Source: Bacteroidota bacterium (GTDB lineage: Bacteria; Bacteroidota; Bacteroidia; UKL13-3). Taken from it: 64,000 nt of DNA. The DNA lies in NCBI GenBank assembly GCA_040388375.1, contig JAZKBU010000009.1, forward strand, positions 62,001 through 126,000. Reading direction: 5' to 3'. The notes beneath the pieces are model-generated. The model was not told where the DNA came from. It saw only the letters and a program-made list of their open reading frames with translations, and ran no database searches. Positions 33,949 through 42,950 of this stretch are shown one piece after another (the first letter of the stretch is position 1; the number at the start of each line of letters is the position of its first letter). A program made the position numbers and the translations under genes.

Positions 33949-34743
33949 CTACTTTAATTTAACATCCTGCAGTATAAACATAGCATTCATATTGGGTAAC
34001 AACTTAGCTAAACTTGGTTCATTTGCATTGTGAATATTACGTTTATCTACTTTTAAATCGTAGGTGTTGGGCGTATTAAAAAATTTGCCTAAATCCATTT
34101 TAATTTCAACATCAACTCCGTTTGTTGCGTTTTTCACTTTAAATGATGATAAATCAAATGCCTTGTTTACTAAATTTTTATTTCCACCTACATCTAAACT
34201 GAAGGTTACTAAATCAGTGGTACGTCCTTCCAGTCTATAAAATATATAACCACTTGTCCAGTTCCAGTACATTCCTAACGATGGATCAAGCGCTCCTGTT
34301 TGCTCACCGGTGCTATTTGCCACACTATCAACACCCAAATCAAACCTTATAGAATCATATAATCCTGCCGGAACTTTGCTTATTGAAACAATATATTTAA
34401 AAGCATCATCTCCCTGATTTAAATTATAGGTTCCAATATTTGTCCAGGTGTTTTTAAGTTTATCTTTTAACTGAATATTAGAAATACGGTATGATAAATT
34501 AGAGATTGTAAGTGTATCTTTCGCATTGTTTATATAGTTCTGTGAGCCATAAACAATGGGCTGAGCATTAAAATAATGAGAGAAATTTAAGGATGCTTTT
34601 CCATCTGTGGCAAAAAGCAATCCGGTGTAATTGGTTATGGTATCCAATTCATTAACCGTTTTTTTGTTCACCGTATCAGGATCTTTGCTACAACTCATTA
34701 TTAAAACAGAAAAAAAGCAGCATATAAAAATTATTTTTTTCAT
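33949..34743 (-). CDS. MbnP-like lipoprotein
   Basis: A 264-residue lipoprotein (lipobox IMSC, Cys18). The body fits the MbnP family: KASLNFSHYFNAQPI near 49-63, YRISNIQLKD, VPAGLYDSIRFDLGVD at 124-139, and the conserved LGMYWNWTSGYIFYRLEG around 156-173, which provides tryptophans W160 and W162 (W100 is another). In methanobactin operons MbnP binds copper after its partner MbnH modifies a tryptophan. Here the partner-like gene follows after 7 bases, but no methanobactin precursor is visible. CAAATATA at 34762-34769 is a minus-strand -7 box (TATATTTG), without a clear TTG. Confidence 0.82.
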   Translation of the reverse strand: MKKIIFICCFFSVLIMSCSKDPDTVNKKTVNELDTITNYTGLLFATDGKASLNFSHYFNAQPIVYGSQNYINNAKDTLTISNLSYRISNIQLKDKLKNTWTNIGTYNLNQGDDAFKYIVSISKVPAGLYDSIRFDLGVDSVANSTGEQTGALDPSLGMYWNWTSGYIFYRLEGRTTDLVTFSLDVGGNKNLVNKAFDLSSFKVKNATNGVDVEIKMDLGKFFNTPNTYDLKVDKRNIHNANEPSLAKLLPNMNAMFILQDVKLK

Positions 34744-34833
34744 GACCTTTATTTATTTTACCAAATATACCATCTTGCATGGCGAAATAAAACAGTATAA
34801 ATATAAAATTTACTTAAAAATACACTAATAATA

Positions 34834-35325
34834 ATGGCAAGTTTTGATATAGTTTCTAAAATTGATTTACAAAAAATTGATAATGCTATTAACACAGCAG
34901 ACAAAGAATTGGTAAATAGGTATGATTTAAAAGATGCTGAATGTAGCATTGAATTAGACAAAAAAGGTAAAATTGTAAAAATTCAAGCTAACCAAGATAT
35001 GGCTTTAAAAAGTATTATTGACATTATATTAGGTAAGTTCAGCAAGCAACAATTGGATGTAAGAAGCCTGGATTTGAGCAAAGAGCCGAGGCCAAGTGGT
35101 AAACTTATTTTACAGGATTTACCTATTAAAGAGGGTTTGGATAAAGAGGCTGCAAAAAAAGTAGTGGCGTTTTTAAAGGAATCTAAACTAAAAATCCAAG
35201 CCAGTATTATGGATGATCAGGTTAGGGTAACGGGTAAACAAATTGACGATTTACAAGAGGCAATGGCTAAAGTAAGGTCACATGATTTTGATGTGCCTTT
35301 GCAGTTTGACAATATGAGAAGCTAA
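34834..35325 (+). CDS. YajQ family nucleotide-binding protein
   Basis: A 163-residue YajQ protein: MASFDIVSKIDLQKIDNAIN start, NRYDLKDAECSIELD, and the C-terminal VRVTGKQIDDLQEAMAKVR with the ending DVPLQFDNMR. It consists of two ferredoxin-like domains. Some members bind cyclic di-GMP and act with transcription factors, and others bind RNA or nucleotides; the role here is unknown. Length and ending are standard. Monocistronic, divergent from mbnP and followed by a strong terminator. Confidence 0.93.
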   Translation: MASFDIVSKIDLQKIDNAINTADKELVNRYDLKDAECSIELDKKGKIVKIQANQDMALKSIIDIILGKFSKQQLDVRSLDLSKEPRPSGKLILQDLPIKEGLDKEAAKKVVAFLKESKLKIQASIMDDQVRVTGKQIDDLQEAMAKVRSHDFDVPLQFDNMRS

Positions 35326-35343
35326 CTCCATCTTTACTATTAT

Positions 35344-35382
35344 AAAAAAAGTCCATTTACTAAATTGTAAATGGACTTTTTT
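35344..35382. terminator. Bidirectional intrinsic terminator
   Basis: A perfect stem of 16 base pairs (AAAAAAGTCCATTTAC with its complement) around a 6-base loop with A and T tracts, between the YajQ gene and the M36 protease gene. Confidence 0.9.
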
Positions 35383-35402
35383 ATTTGTAATAAAATCAAT
35401 GC

Positions 35403-37970
35403 TTATTCAATTATCAATTTCTTGGTAACGCTACCCTCATTTGATTTTATGGTTATTAAATAAATACCTGCTTTGCAGAATGAAATATCTAAATCGCTTG
35501 TGCTTTCGCTAATATTAATAGTTGAACTTTGAAGTTCTTTACCACTAATGTCAAATATAGTGTATTCGCAAACTCCTAAATTATTAGGTGCGTTAATAGA
35601 GAATTTGCCGTTACTAGGATTAGGAAATAATTTAATACCAATGGTTGCATTTTGTTCTGTAACACTATTTGATAAATCTGTTGGTAAATCGAATGCCTGC
35701 GTTCCATCTGATCTTGAACTGGCAGCACCTTGCGAAGCAGAAAAACCAAGGCCTCTTCTTGCAAATGCTTTCCAAATAATATCTTTATTGGCATTGCCAT
35801 TTAAGATAGAATCTGCTTTTAAAATAGCATTTCTAGAATCAACAAAACCGGGGTTACATGGTTGTAATTTTAAACCTTCTACTACTAATCTTAATGCTTT
35901 ATTGTTTCCACCGTTACCTGTGTATACATTTTCATCAAAACCGTATCGGTCTATCATGGCAAGGTACATATCGTACAACATGCTGCACCAAACAAAACCA
36001 ACGCCATGTGGTATTGCAAATGTTTTAATACTATTATAGGTAGCAGGATTTATAGTCATGTTTCTGCTGTATTTATAGTTACGTATTCCTAAACCGTTTG
36101 TATCCTGGTTAATTAAATGTGTTCCCATTCCTCTACTCGCTAATGTAGTTTCATATGGTTTTGATGTTAAAACCAAAGCAAAGAAATCGCTCCAACCCTC
36201 TCCTGCTTGTTCCTGATTGGTTAAACACGATGAGTTAGCTGCACCACCCGTTAAACGGCCTGAAATACCGTGTCCGTATTCGTGGGCAATTACGCCATTG
36301 TCAAAATCGCTATCGTAAGTAGGTGATGTAGCTGATACTGTTGATGAATCGTATAAGCTTAAAGTAACTATTCCCGAGTCTAAATATTTTTTTATTTTAA
36401 CACCGTCTGCCTGGCTCATCATTACGGAAGGAATTGTAATTCCACTTGAACCACTGCCTGTCATAGCATAAATAGCTTGTGAACTGTTGTTAAATACAAT
36501 AACAGCTATAGCTCCTGCTTGTTGTGCTGCATTTACTTTGGTTACAAATCCACAAGTGCCTCTGTCTATTAAGGCAATTTTTCCGTTTACTTCAGTTGCA
36601 TTTACCAATGGAGTGGTACAGCCTTCAGCCGGTTTTGTTCCGCCTCCGTTTACCAATACTAGTTGGCCTGTTATAGGATATACACCTAACTTAGGTCCAA
36701 AACTTGACTGTACTGCATCATACTTACCGGCAATAGCAGCAGGTGCTTCAATTTGTACATTTTTGGTTGCAGTGGCTCCATTTACCCATAAATACATTTG
36801 CATACGGCCATTGGTTCCATCTGCAGGAGCTGAAAAATTTGCGTTGTTGGTTCCACTTCCATCTTGTGCATCGGCAAAAACAAAATCGTCTCCTTCGCCT
36901 TTGTTGGTATAATTTGTACTTTGGTAATTACCTGATTCTTCATCAAAACCATAATGATAAAATACATCATGTATGGTATTATTCCAGAAATACAAATTGG
37001 TAATGGCTGCATTTAAATTTCCTCTTGGGCTTCCTCCTAAGGTATAATCATAATCAAAAACCAAATTAGCGCCTGCATCCGGTGAATAACCATCGGTGCC
37101 ATTGGTCGCCAAAGTATCTTCTTTAGCCCATACATTATTACCTCTTGTAATGGTATATTCTGCTCCGGCAACTCCATTGTCATCGTGCCATCCGTAAGGC
37201 GATGCCACAACATCATATGCGTTACTCACTAATTTTCTACTACCTCTTGCCGGGCTTTCTAATGGTATTGGAAATACTCTGTATGTTCCTCCGGCATCAG
37301 CCTTGCCTAAACTAGGCTCATCATCAAAATTAAAATAATAGGGTTTGTTTTGTTTTGAAGCAGCCATTTCAGCCGGATTACATTTAGTGGTGTAATTTGA
37401 TTTGTGAATAATTGAACCGTCAGCGGCATCAATAACCAAATCTAACCAATCGCTGGTTTCGTCATTCAATACTTCAATTTGCCATGCTGAAAACAGTTTA
37501 TTGTCTTTTATAAAATAAACTAACTTTCCTTTAACGGCCTCGCTTGACATCGCTTTATCTTCAATTTCAAACTTGTTATCTTGCAAAATAATTGCTTTGT
37601 TTAATGCTTTATTTGGAATACTCGCCTCATTTAAAGCCACATTTAAAGCCTGGCTGGCATCGTATTTTGTACTATTTGCTACTTCTGCAGTATTTAATAA
37701 AAACAGGTTTTTATTAAATATATTTCCATTTTTATCTAAGTGAATACTGCTTTGGGTATTGTAAATTTCGCTATTTTGAAATTGTTGTTTAAAATAAATA
37801 TGGGTTATTTGTGTTTGTTTATCCGTATGCGAACTATTGATAAATAACTGCTCTTCTGTTATCCATTTGTAACCTAATTCGTGTAAATAATTTTTGAGTG
37901 ATGTTTTATTAACTTGTGCTTTTAAGGTAACAATTAAACAGACTAGTAAAATAGTAAAATATTTTTTCAT
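35403..37970 (-). CDS. Secreted M36 (fungalysin) family metallopeptidase with PA domain and T9SS signal
   Basis: An 855-residue protein with a signal peptide (MKKYFTILLVCLIVTLKAQ), an N-terminal inhibitory propeptide (about 25-200), and the zinc site VIAHEYGHGISGRLTGG (HExxH near residue 563) with the downstream GEGWSDFFAL glutamate. A protease-associated (PA) domain is inserted at about 440-560 (GCTTPLV, IALIDRGTCGFVTKV). A C-terminal T9SS sorting domain (LFPNPSNGKFSI to KKLIIE) marks export by the type IX system. It should degrade extracellular protein for nutrition. Single gene on minus with a strong terminator. Confidence 0.94.
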   Translation of the reverse strand: MKKYFTILLVCLIVTLKAQVNKTSLKNYLHELGYKWITEEQLFINSSHTDKQTQITHIYFKQQFQNSEIYNTQSSIHLDKNGNIFNKNLFLLNTAEVANSTKYDASQALNVALNEASIPNKALNKAIILQDNKFEIEDKAMSSEAVKGKLVYFIKDNKLFSAWQIEVLNDETSDWLDLVIDAADGSIIHKSNYTTKCNPAEMAASKQNKPYYFNFDDEPSLGKADAGGTYRVFPIPLESPARGSRKLVSNAYDVVASPYGWHDDNGVAGAEYTITRGNNVWAKEDTLATNGTDGYSPDAGANLVFDYDYTLGGSPRGNLNAAITNLYFWNNTIHDVFYHYGFDEESGNYQSTNYTNKGEGDDFVFADAQDGSGTNNANFSAPADGTNGRMQMYLWVNGATATKNVQIEAPAAIAGKYDAVQSSFGPKLGVYPITGQLVLVNGGGTKPAEGCTTPLVNATEVNGKIALIDRGTCGFVTKVNAAQQAGAIAVIVFNNSSQAIYAMTGSGSSGITIPSVMMSQADGVKIKKYLDSGIVTLSLYDSSTVSATSPTYDSDFDNGVIAHEYGHGISGRLTGGAANSSCLTNQEQAGEGWSDFFALVLTSKPYETTLASRGMGTHLINQDTNGLGIRNYKYSRNMTINPATYNSIKTFAIPHGVGFVWCSMLYDMYLAMIDRYGFDENVYTGNGGNNKALRLVVEGLKLQPCNPGFVDSRNAILKADSILNGNANKDIIWKAFARRGLGFSASQGAASSRSDGTQAFDLPTDLSNSVTEQNATIGIKLFPNPSNGKFSINAPNNLGVCEYTIFDISGKELQSSTINISESTSDLDISFCKAGIYLITIKSNEGSVTKKLIIE

Positions 37971-38093
37971 AATTTTTTTATATCAAGTCAAAAATAGAAT
38001 AAGTTTTTAAAAAACAAACCCTTACAATTAGTAAATGGACTATTGGGTATAAACAACTATTTTGCACCACCGTTTTTGAAAAAAGAAATTTAG

Positions 38094-39098
38094 ATGAAAA
38101 AAGAAATTGTTGTAAGTGGTATCAGACCAACAGGAAACTTACATTTAGGCAACTATATGGGTGCTGTTAAAAATTTTATAAAGATGCAGCATGAATATAA
38201 TTGCTATTTTTTTATAGCAGACTACCACTCGCTCACAACACATCCAAATCCTAAAAGTTTACACAAAAATGTCAAACAGGTATTAGCTGAATATATAGCC
38301 TGTGGTATTAACCCTGAGGCGTGTACCATTTATATTCAAAGTGATTTACCGGAAATAGCTGAACTGTATTTGCTATTGAATATGCACGCTTATAAAGGTG
38401 AATTGGAAAGGGTATCATCATTTAAAGAAAAAGCCAAATTGCATCCTGACAATATTAATGCAGGATTACTTACTTACCCTGTTTTAATGGCAGCCGATAT
38501 ACTTATTCATAAAGCGGTTAAAGTACCTGTAGGTAAAGACCAGGAGCAACACCTGGAAATGGCCAGAACTTTTGGCAACCGATTTAACCGAATATATGAA
38601 CATGAATTATTTCCGGAACCGCAGGCTTTTAACTACGGCAACAATTTGGTTAAAGTTCCTGGCTTACAAGGGGGAGGTAAAATGAGTAAAAGTGATGGTG
38701 ATGCAAACGTTATTAATTTAATAGATGATGAAGCCCTGGTTAGAAAAAAAATAATGAAAGCGGTAAGCGATGTGGCTCCAACGGAACCAAACGCTACACC
38801 CAGCCAGGCCGTTCAAAATTTATTTGATTTAATGCAACTTGTTTCGGCTAACGATGTAATTGAACATTACAAAAATACTTTTGCCGATTGCAGTATTCGG
38901 TATGGCGATATGAAAAAACAATTGGCTGAAGATATGGTACAGTTTGTTTCACCTATAAAAAAACAAATTGATGCTATTATGGAAGATGAAGCATCGTTAA
39001 ATAAAATTGCTAAAACGGGTAGAGACAAAGCAATGGAAAGTGCCTCTAAAACAATAGCAGAAGCAAGGGATTTAATAGGCTTCAAAAAATTCTACTAA
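38094..39098 (+). CDS. trpS: Tryptophanyl-tRNA synthetase
   Basis: A 334-residue class Ic synthetase: the HIGH-type TGNLHLGNYMGA near 13-24, YPVLMAADILIHKAVKVPVGKDQEQHLEM, and KMSKS in GGGKMSKSDGD near 198-206. It charges tRNA-Trp. Length is standard. ribF starts one base after its stop, so the two are co-transcribed. The gene is divergent from the M36 protease. Confidence 0.97.
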   Translation: MKKEIVVSGIRPTGNLHLGNYMGAVKNFIKMQHEYNCYFFIADYHSLTTHPNPKSLHKNVKQVLAEYIACGINPEACTIYIQSDLPEIAELYLLLNMHAYKGELERVSSFKEKAKLHPDNINAGLLTYPVLMAADILIHKAVKVPVGKDQEQHLEMARTFGNRFNRIYEHELFPEPQAFNYGNNLVKVPGLQGGGKMSKSDGDANVINLIDDEALVRKKIMKAVSDVAPTEPNATPSQAVQNLFDLMQLVSANDVIEHYKNTFADCSIRYGDMKKQLAEDMVQFVSPIKKQIDAIMEDEASLNKIAKTGRDKAMESASKTIAEARDLIGFKKFY

Positions 39099-39099
39099 C

Positions 39100-40041
39100 A
39101 TGAAAGTTTACTATAACATAAATGATTTACCCCCCATTAAAAATGCCATTGTTAGTCAAGGCACTTTTGACGGTGTTCATTTAGCACATAAAAAAATAAT
39201 TGAAAGACTTAAGCAATTAGCCAAACAAAAAAATGGGGAAACGGTGCTCATGACTTTTGAGCCTCATCCCAGAATGGTTCTATTTCCTAGCGACCATGGC
39301 TTGCAATTATTAAGTACACTCAAGGAGAAAATACATTTATTAGAAAAAACAGGTATTGACCACTTATTGGTTATTCCTTTTACCAAAGAATTTTCAAGAC
39401 AAAGCTCTGAGCAATTTATAAGGGATATACTGGTAAACAAACTGCATACGCATACCTTGGTTATTGGCTACGACCACCGATTTGGTAAAAACAGGGAAGG
39501 CTCGTTTGAGCACTTAAAAGAATATTCTTCACTTTATGGGTTTGAAGTAGAGGAAATACCTGAGCAGGATATTGATGATATAGCGGTTAGCTCAACTAAA
39601 ATAAGAACAGCTTTATTAAATGATGATATAATCACTGCTAAAAAATATTTAGGCACTAATTATGTTTTAGAAGGTACAGTAGTTAAAGGACAACAGCTTG
39701 GCAGAACAATTGGTTATCCAACCGCTAATATTGAAGTTGACAATACTTTTAAACTGATTCCAACAGATGGCGTTTATGCTGTGTGGGTTTGGCATAACAA
39801 TATTAAATACGGAGGCATGTTAAACATTGGCAATAACCCTACCATTGAAAACAAAGGCCGAAGTATTGAAGTAAACATTTTTAATTTTGCCAAAGAAATT
39901 TATGGCGAAACCATCACCATTGAATTTGCTTTGAAACTAAGGAACGAAGAGAAATTTGATGGATTAGAAACTTTAAAAAATCAATTGGCATTAGATAAAG
40001 AAAACACATTGAAAACACTTGGTTTACAAGTTACGGAATAA
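39100..40041 (+). CDS. ribF: Bifunctional riboflavin kinase/FAD synthetase
   Basis: A 313-residue RibF. The N-terminal FMN adenylyltransferase domain has SQGTFDGVHLAHKKI, VMTFEPHP-like LMTFEPHPRMV, VIGYDHRFGKNREG and SSTKIRTALL. The C-terminal riboflavin kinase domain has YVLEGTVVKGQQLGRTIGYPTANIEV, DGVYAVWV and GMLNIGNNPT. It makes FMN then FAD from riboflavin. Coupled to trpS, with only one base between them, so an FMN riboswitch is not expected and none is seen. Confidence 0.97.
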   Translation: MKVYYNINDLPPIKNAIVSQGTFDGVHLAHKKIIERLKQLAKQKNGETVLMTFEPHPRMVLFPSDHGLQLLSTLKEKIHLLEKTGIDHLLVIPFTKEFSRQSSEQFIRDILVNKLHTHTLVIGYDHRFGKNREGSFEHLKEYSSLYGFEVEEIPEQDIDDIAVSSTKIRTALLNDDIITAKKYLGTNYVLEGTVVKGQQLGRTIGYPTANIEVDNTFKLIPTDGVYAVWVWHNNIKYGGMLNIGNNPTIENKGRSIEVNIFNFAKEIYGETITIEFALKLRNEEKFDGLETLKNQLALDKENTLKTLGLQVTE

Positions 40042-40124
40042 CAAAATTTGTTTTAATTGTATTTCTATGATTAAATAATATTTTTACACCATAAAAAGCG
40101 TATTTACATTCGCACTATAAACTG

Positions 40125-40664
40125 ATGAACGCCAAAACTATCCTTGAGAAAAAGCAATTCAGCATTGTAATTGACAGGCTTTGTTATGAGCTTATTGAAA
40201 AACATGGCAATTTTAACCACTCTGCTATTATAGGATTGCAACCCAGAGGCATTTTTTTAGCCAGACGGGTAATTAAAAGGCTTCATGAAATAACCAACAA
40301 TACAAACATACTTTACGGAGAGTTGGATATTGCCTTTTACAGAGATGACTTTAGAAGAGGCAATGAGCAAATAGTACCTAATGCCATGAATATTAATTTT
40401 ACGGTTGAAAACAAAAAAGTAATTTTAATTGATGATGTATTGTACACTGGGCGTACCATACGTGCCGCGTTGGATGCTTTGGTTGATTTTGGCCGACCAG
40501 ATAAAGTGGAATTGATGGTATTAATTGACAGGCGATATAGCCGACACTTACCTATTCAGCCTGACTATACGGGCATAACTGTAGATACAAGAGCTAATGA
40601 TAAAGTAAAAGTGGAATGGAAAGAAAATAACAAAGCAGATTTAGCCATGATTGTAAGTAGTTAA
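40125..40664 (+). CDS. pyrR: PyrR-type uracil phosphoribosyltransferase/pyrimidine regulator
   Basis: A 179-residue type I phosphoribosyltransferase with the PyrR layout: GLQPRGIFLARRV, the PRPP-binding loop VILIDDVLYTGRTIRAALDALVDFG, and VELMVLIDRRYSRHLPIQPDYTG. In Firmicutes PyrR binds pyrimidine mRNA leaders and attenuates transcription; I found no PyrR-type anti-antiterminator hairpin in the 84 bases upstream, so RNA binding here is unproven. pyrB follows 63 bases later, supporting a pyrimidine role. TACATTCG at 40105-40112 may be the -7 box. Confidence 0.93.
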   Translation: MNAKTILEKKQFSIVIDRLCYELIEKHGNFNHSAIIGLQPRGIFLARRVIKRLHEITNNTNILYGELDIAFYRDDFRRGNEQIVPNAMNINFTVENKKVILIDDVLYTGRTIRAALDALVDFGRPDKVELMVLIDRRYSRHLPIQPDYTGITVDTRANDKVKVEWKENNKADLAMIVSS

Positions 40665-40727
40665 AGCTATACCTAAACTACAACCAAGTTAGTAAATGCC
40701 TATTATAACAAACAGTAAAAAACATCA

Positions 40728-41654
40728 ATGAAAAAGTTTACGCAAAAGCACTTGTTAGGAATAAAAGATATTAACCCTACCGATATTGAGCTAATATTTG
40801 AAACCGCAGATAACTTTAAAACGGTTATCAATAGGCCTATTAAAAAAGTTCCTTCATTGCGTGATGTTACTATTGCCAATATATTTTTCGAAAACTCTAC
40901 CCGAACCCGTATCTCATTTGAATTAGCACAAAAACGCTTAAGCGCTGATATTGTCAATTTTTCTGCATCATCGTCATCGGTTTCAAAAGGTGAAACACTG
41001 ATTGATACGGTTAATAATATTTTAGCCATGAAAGTTGACATGGTAGTTATGCGCCACCCGGCACCGGGTGCGGCCATGTTTCTTTCACAACACATTAATG
41101 CAAGTATAATAAATGCCGGAGACGGTACTCATGAACACCCCACACAAGCTTTACTCGATGCCTTTTCTATAAGAGAAAAACTGGGAACTGTTCAAGGAAA
41201 AAAAATAGTTATAGTAGGTGATATTTTACACTCGCGTGTGGCCCTTTCCAATATTATTTGCTTAAAAAAATTAGGCGCAGAAGTAATGGTATGTGGGCCA
41301 AGTACACTTATACCAAAACACATTGAAAGTTTAGGGGTATTGGTCGAAAACAATTTAATGAAAGCTTTAAACTGGTGCGATGTGGCTAATATGCTTCGTA
41401 TTCAGTTAGAACGTCAGGATATTAAATACTTTCCATCGTTACGTGAATATAGTATGCTGTATGGATTGGATAAAGAACGCCTTGATTCATTAAACAAAGA
41501 AATAGTTATTATGCACCCTGGGCCTATTAACAGAGGGGTTGAGATTACCAGCGAAGTAGCCGACAGCAAACATGCTATTATTTTAGATCAGGTTGAAAAC
41601 GGTGTAGCCATTAGAATGGCTGTTATGTATTTACTGGCGGGTCAAAAAGCGTAA
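40728..41654 (+). CDS. pyrB: Aspartate carbamoyltransferase catalytic subunit
   Basis: A 308-residue ATCase catalytic chain with the carbamoyl-phosphate motif STRTRISFELA (about 51-61), the SSVSKGET loop, MRHPAPGAA, DGTHEHPTQALLDAF and HPGPINRGVEI. It catalyses carbamoyl phosphate plus aspartate to carbamoyl aspartate, the first committed step of pyrimidine synthesis. pyrI is not adjacent, so it resembles the regulatory-subunit-free type. It ends 6 bases from the convergent glycosyltransferase gene. Confidence 0.97.
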   Translation: MKKFTQKHLLGIKDINPTDIELIFETADNFKTVINRPIKKVPSLRDVTIANIFFENSTRTRISFELAQKRLSADIVNFSASSSSVSKGETLIDTVNNILAMKVDMVVMRHPAPGAAMFLSQHINASIINAGDGTHEHPTQALLDAFSIREKLGTVQGKKIVIVGDILHSRVALSNIICLKKLGAEVMVCGPSTLIPKHIESLGVLVENNLMKALNWCDVANMLRIQLERQDIKYFPSLREYSMLYGLDKERLDSLNKEIVIMHPGPINRGVEITSEVADSKHAIILDQVENGVAIRMAVMYLLAGQKA

Positions 41655-41660
41655 TACGTT

Positions 41661-42848
41661 TTATTTATTATTTTCCTTTTCATCAGTATGATGCGGAGTA
41701 GCAATAAAGGAGCGATTGGCTCCTTTCAATTTAGTCATTCCTTTTACCATTGAAAAAAACACCAAAGGTAGCTTTTGCAGTGCACTAAAATATTGCATGC
41801 TATAAAACTTACGTGGCAAACTAATAGATGCTGTAATAATAATGGCTATAGCATTTATAACGCTTAAAACAAACAATGGCTCATAAAAAAAGTAGGTTAT
41901 AAAAGGCATTATAAAACATAAAACCAACGTGAATATTTTAGGTAATAAAGTAAACTGCAAAATTTTATTTACATAGTTTATATTACCTTTAAACAACATT
42001 TGGTAAATAGATTGCAAAACATTTTTGCGTAAGTAGAAAAACTGGGCTGAAAACCAACGTGTACGTTGTTTATTCAAATCATCTAAAAACCGTGTTTTCT
42101 CATCATACAGATTAACCGTTGGACAATATTTAGTTTTTAATTTTTGTTTGGCTAACAACAATTCAATCTCTTTATCGTATCCGCCAACGGCTTGTATATT
42201 TAAAATATCGCTCAAAAAAAACTGGCGCTCAAATACAATTCCTGAACCAATTAATGCGGTTTGTAAACCAATATTCTGATGGGCTTGCCTAAATATGGAG
42301 TTATTAATTTCTTCACTGAAGGCATCTAAAATGGCTATGGGAGTATCTAAATTTTTAGCCATTCTATGAGTTTGTATCAATGGAATATCTTTTTCAATTT
42401 CATTGTTCAGTTTCTTCAAAAAATCAACTTCCATTACATTGTCAATATCTAATAAAACAACATAATCGTAATCGCTATTGCGCAGCAAATTTTCTGTTTC
42501 GCGTATACTGTTGGCTTTGGTCGGATAAGGTAAATGCAACTCTATTATTTTAATAGGCATTTGTTTTAAAGTTGCAATTGTTTCCTGTAATAAACCATCA
42601 CCCACCACTATAATATCGAACTTATCCTTACTATAATTTTGCAATAAATTTTGGGTAACACTCTCTAAAATTACTTTGTCATTTTTATAAGCAATAACCA
42701 TGACACCATATTTATACAAATGTTTATTTCCTTCCTTTACTTTATTTGATCTAAATACGGATAGAACACCAAAAAAAGTGAGGTAAAAAACATTAAACGT
42801 AACAGTAATGACTAAAATTATAATAATAAAACTGACCGCTGTTGACAT
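41661..42848 (-). CDS. Membrane glycosyltransferase, family 2
   Basis: A 395-residue GT2 enzyme with an N-terminal membrane helix (about 5-30), the nucleotide-binding GVMVIAYKND stretch, a DxD-type metal motif in VVLLDIDNVME (near 130-140), an acceptor-site Q-R-x-R-W in KQRTRWFSAQFF near 260, and three C-terminal membrane helices (from about 300). It probably polymerises or transfers sugars for a surface glycan or exopolysaccharide. No neighbouring polysaccharide genes are seen, so the product is unknown. The next gene on this strand is ZIP, about 100 bases upstream. Confidence 0.87.
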   Translation of the reverse strand: MSTAVSFIIIILVITVTFNVFYLTFFGVLSVFRSNKVKEGNKHLYKYGVMVIAYKNDKVILESVTQNLLQNYSKDKFDIIVVGDGLLQETIATLKQMPIKIIELHLPYPTKANSIRETENLLRNSDYDYVVLLDIDNVMEVDFLKKLNNEIEKDIPLIQTHRMAKNLDTPIAILDAFSEEINNSIFRQAHQNIGLQTALIGSGIVFERQFFLSDILNIQAVGGYDKEIELLLAKQKLKTKYCPTVNLYDEKTRFLDDLNKQRTRWFSAQFFYLRKNVLQSIYQMLFKGNINYVNKILQFTLLPKIFTLVLCFIMPFITYFFYEPLFVLSVINAIAIIITASISLPRKFYSMQYFSALQKLPLVFFSMVKGMTKLKGANRSFIATPHHTDEKENNK

Positions 42849-42950
42849 GTTTAAGTGCTAAATTTTAAATTTTGTATTCAACCAAATTAAACAAATAAAA
42901 TTTATTTAATGCAATTTATTATACACACCTTACTTGGATAGCCCAACTTC

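Noticed and set aside
35548-36039. Long plus-strand ORF of 163 codons
   Set aside because: It lies entirely antisense within the M36 peptidase gene, which has clear domains; the antisense product has no recognisable features.
36487-36912. Plus-strand ORF of 141 codons
   Set aside because: A shadow of the PA-domain region of the M36 peptidase on the other strand.
39090-39110. FMN riboswitch before ribF
   Set aside because: Only one base separates trpS from ribF, so there is no room for a leader.
40042-40124. PyrR-type attenuator before pyrR
   Set aside because: I looked for alternative antiterminator/terminator hairpins with a PyrR-binding loop and found none; the region is short and AT-rich.
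40703-41095. Minus-strand ORF of 130 codons over pyrB
   Set aside because: It is antisense to the conserved N-terminal half of pyrB and shows no protein-like character.
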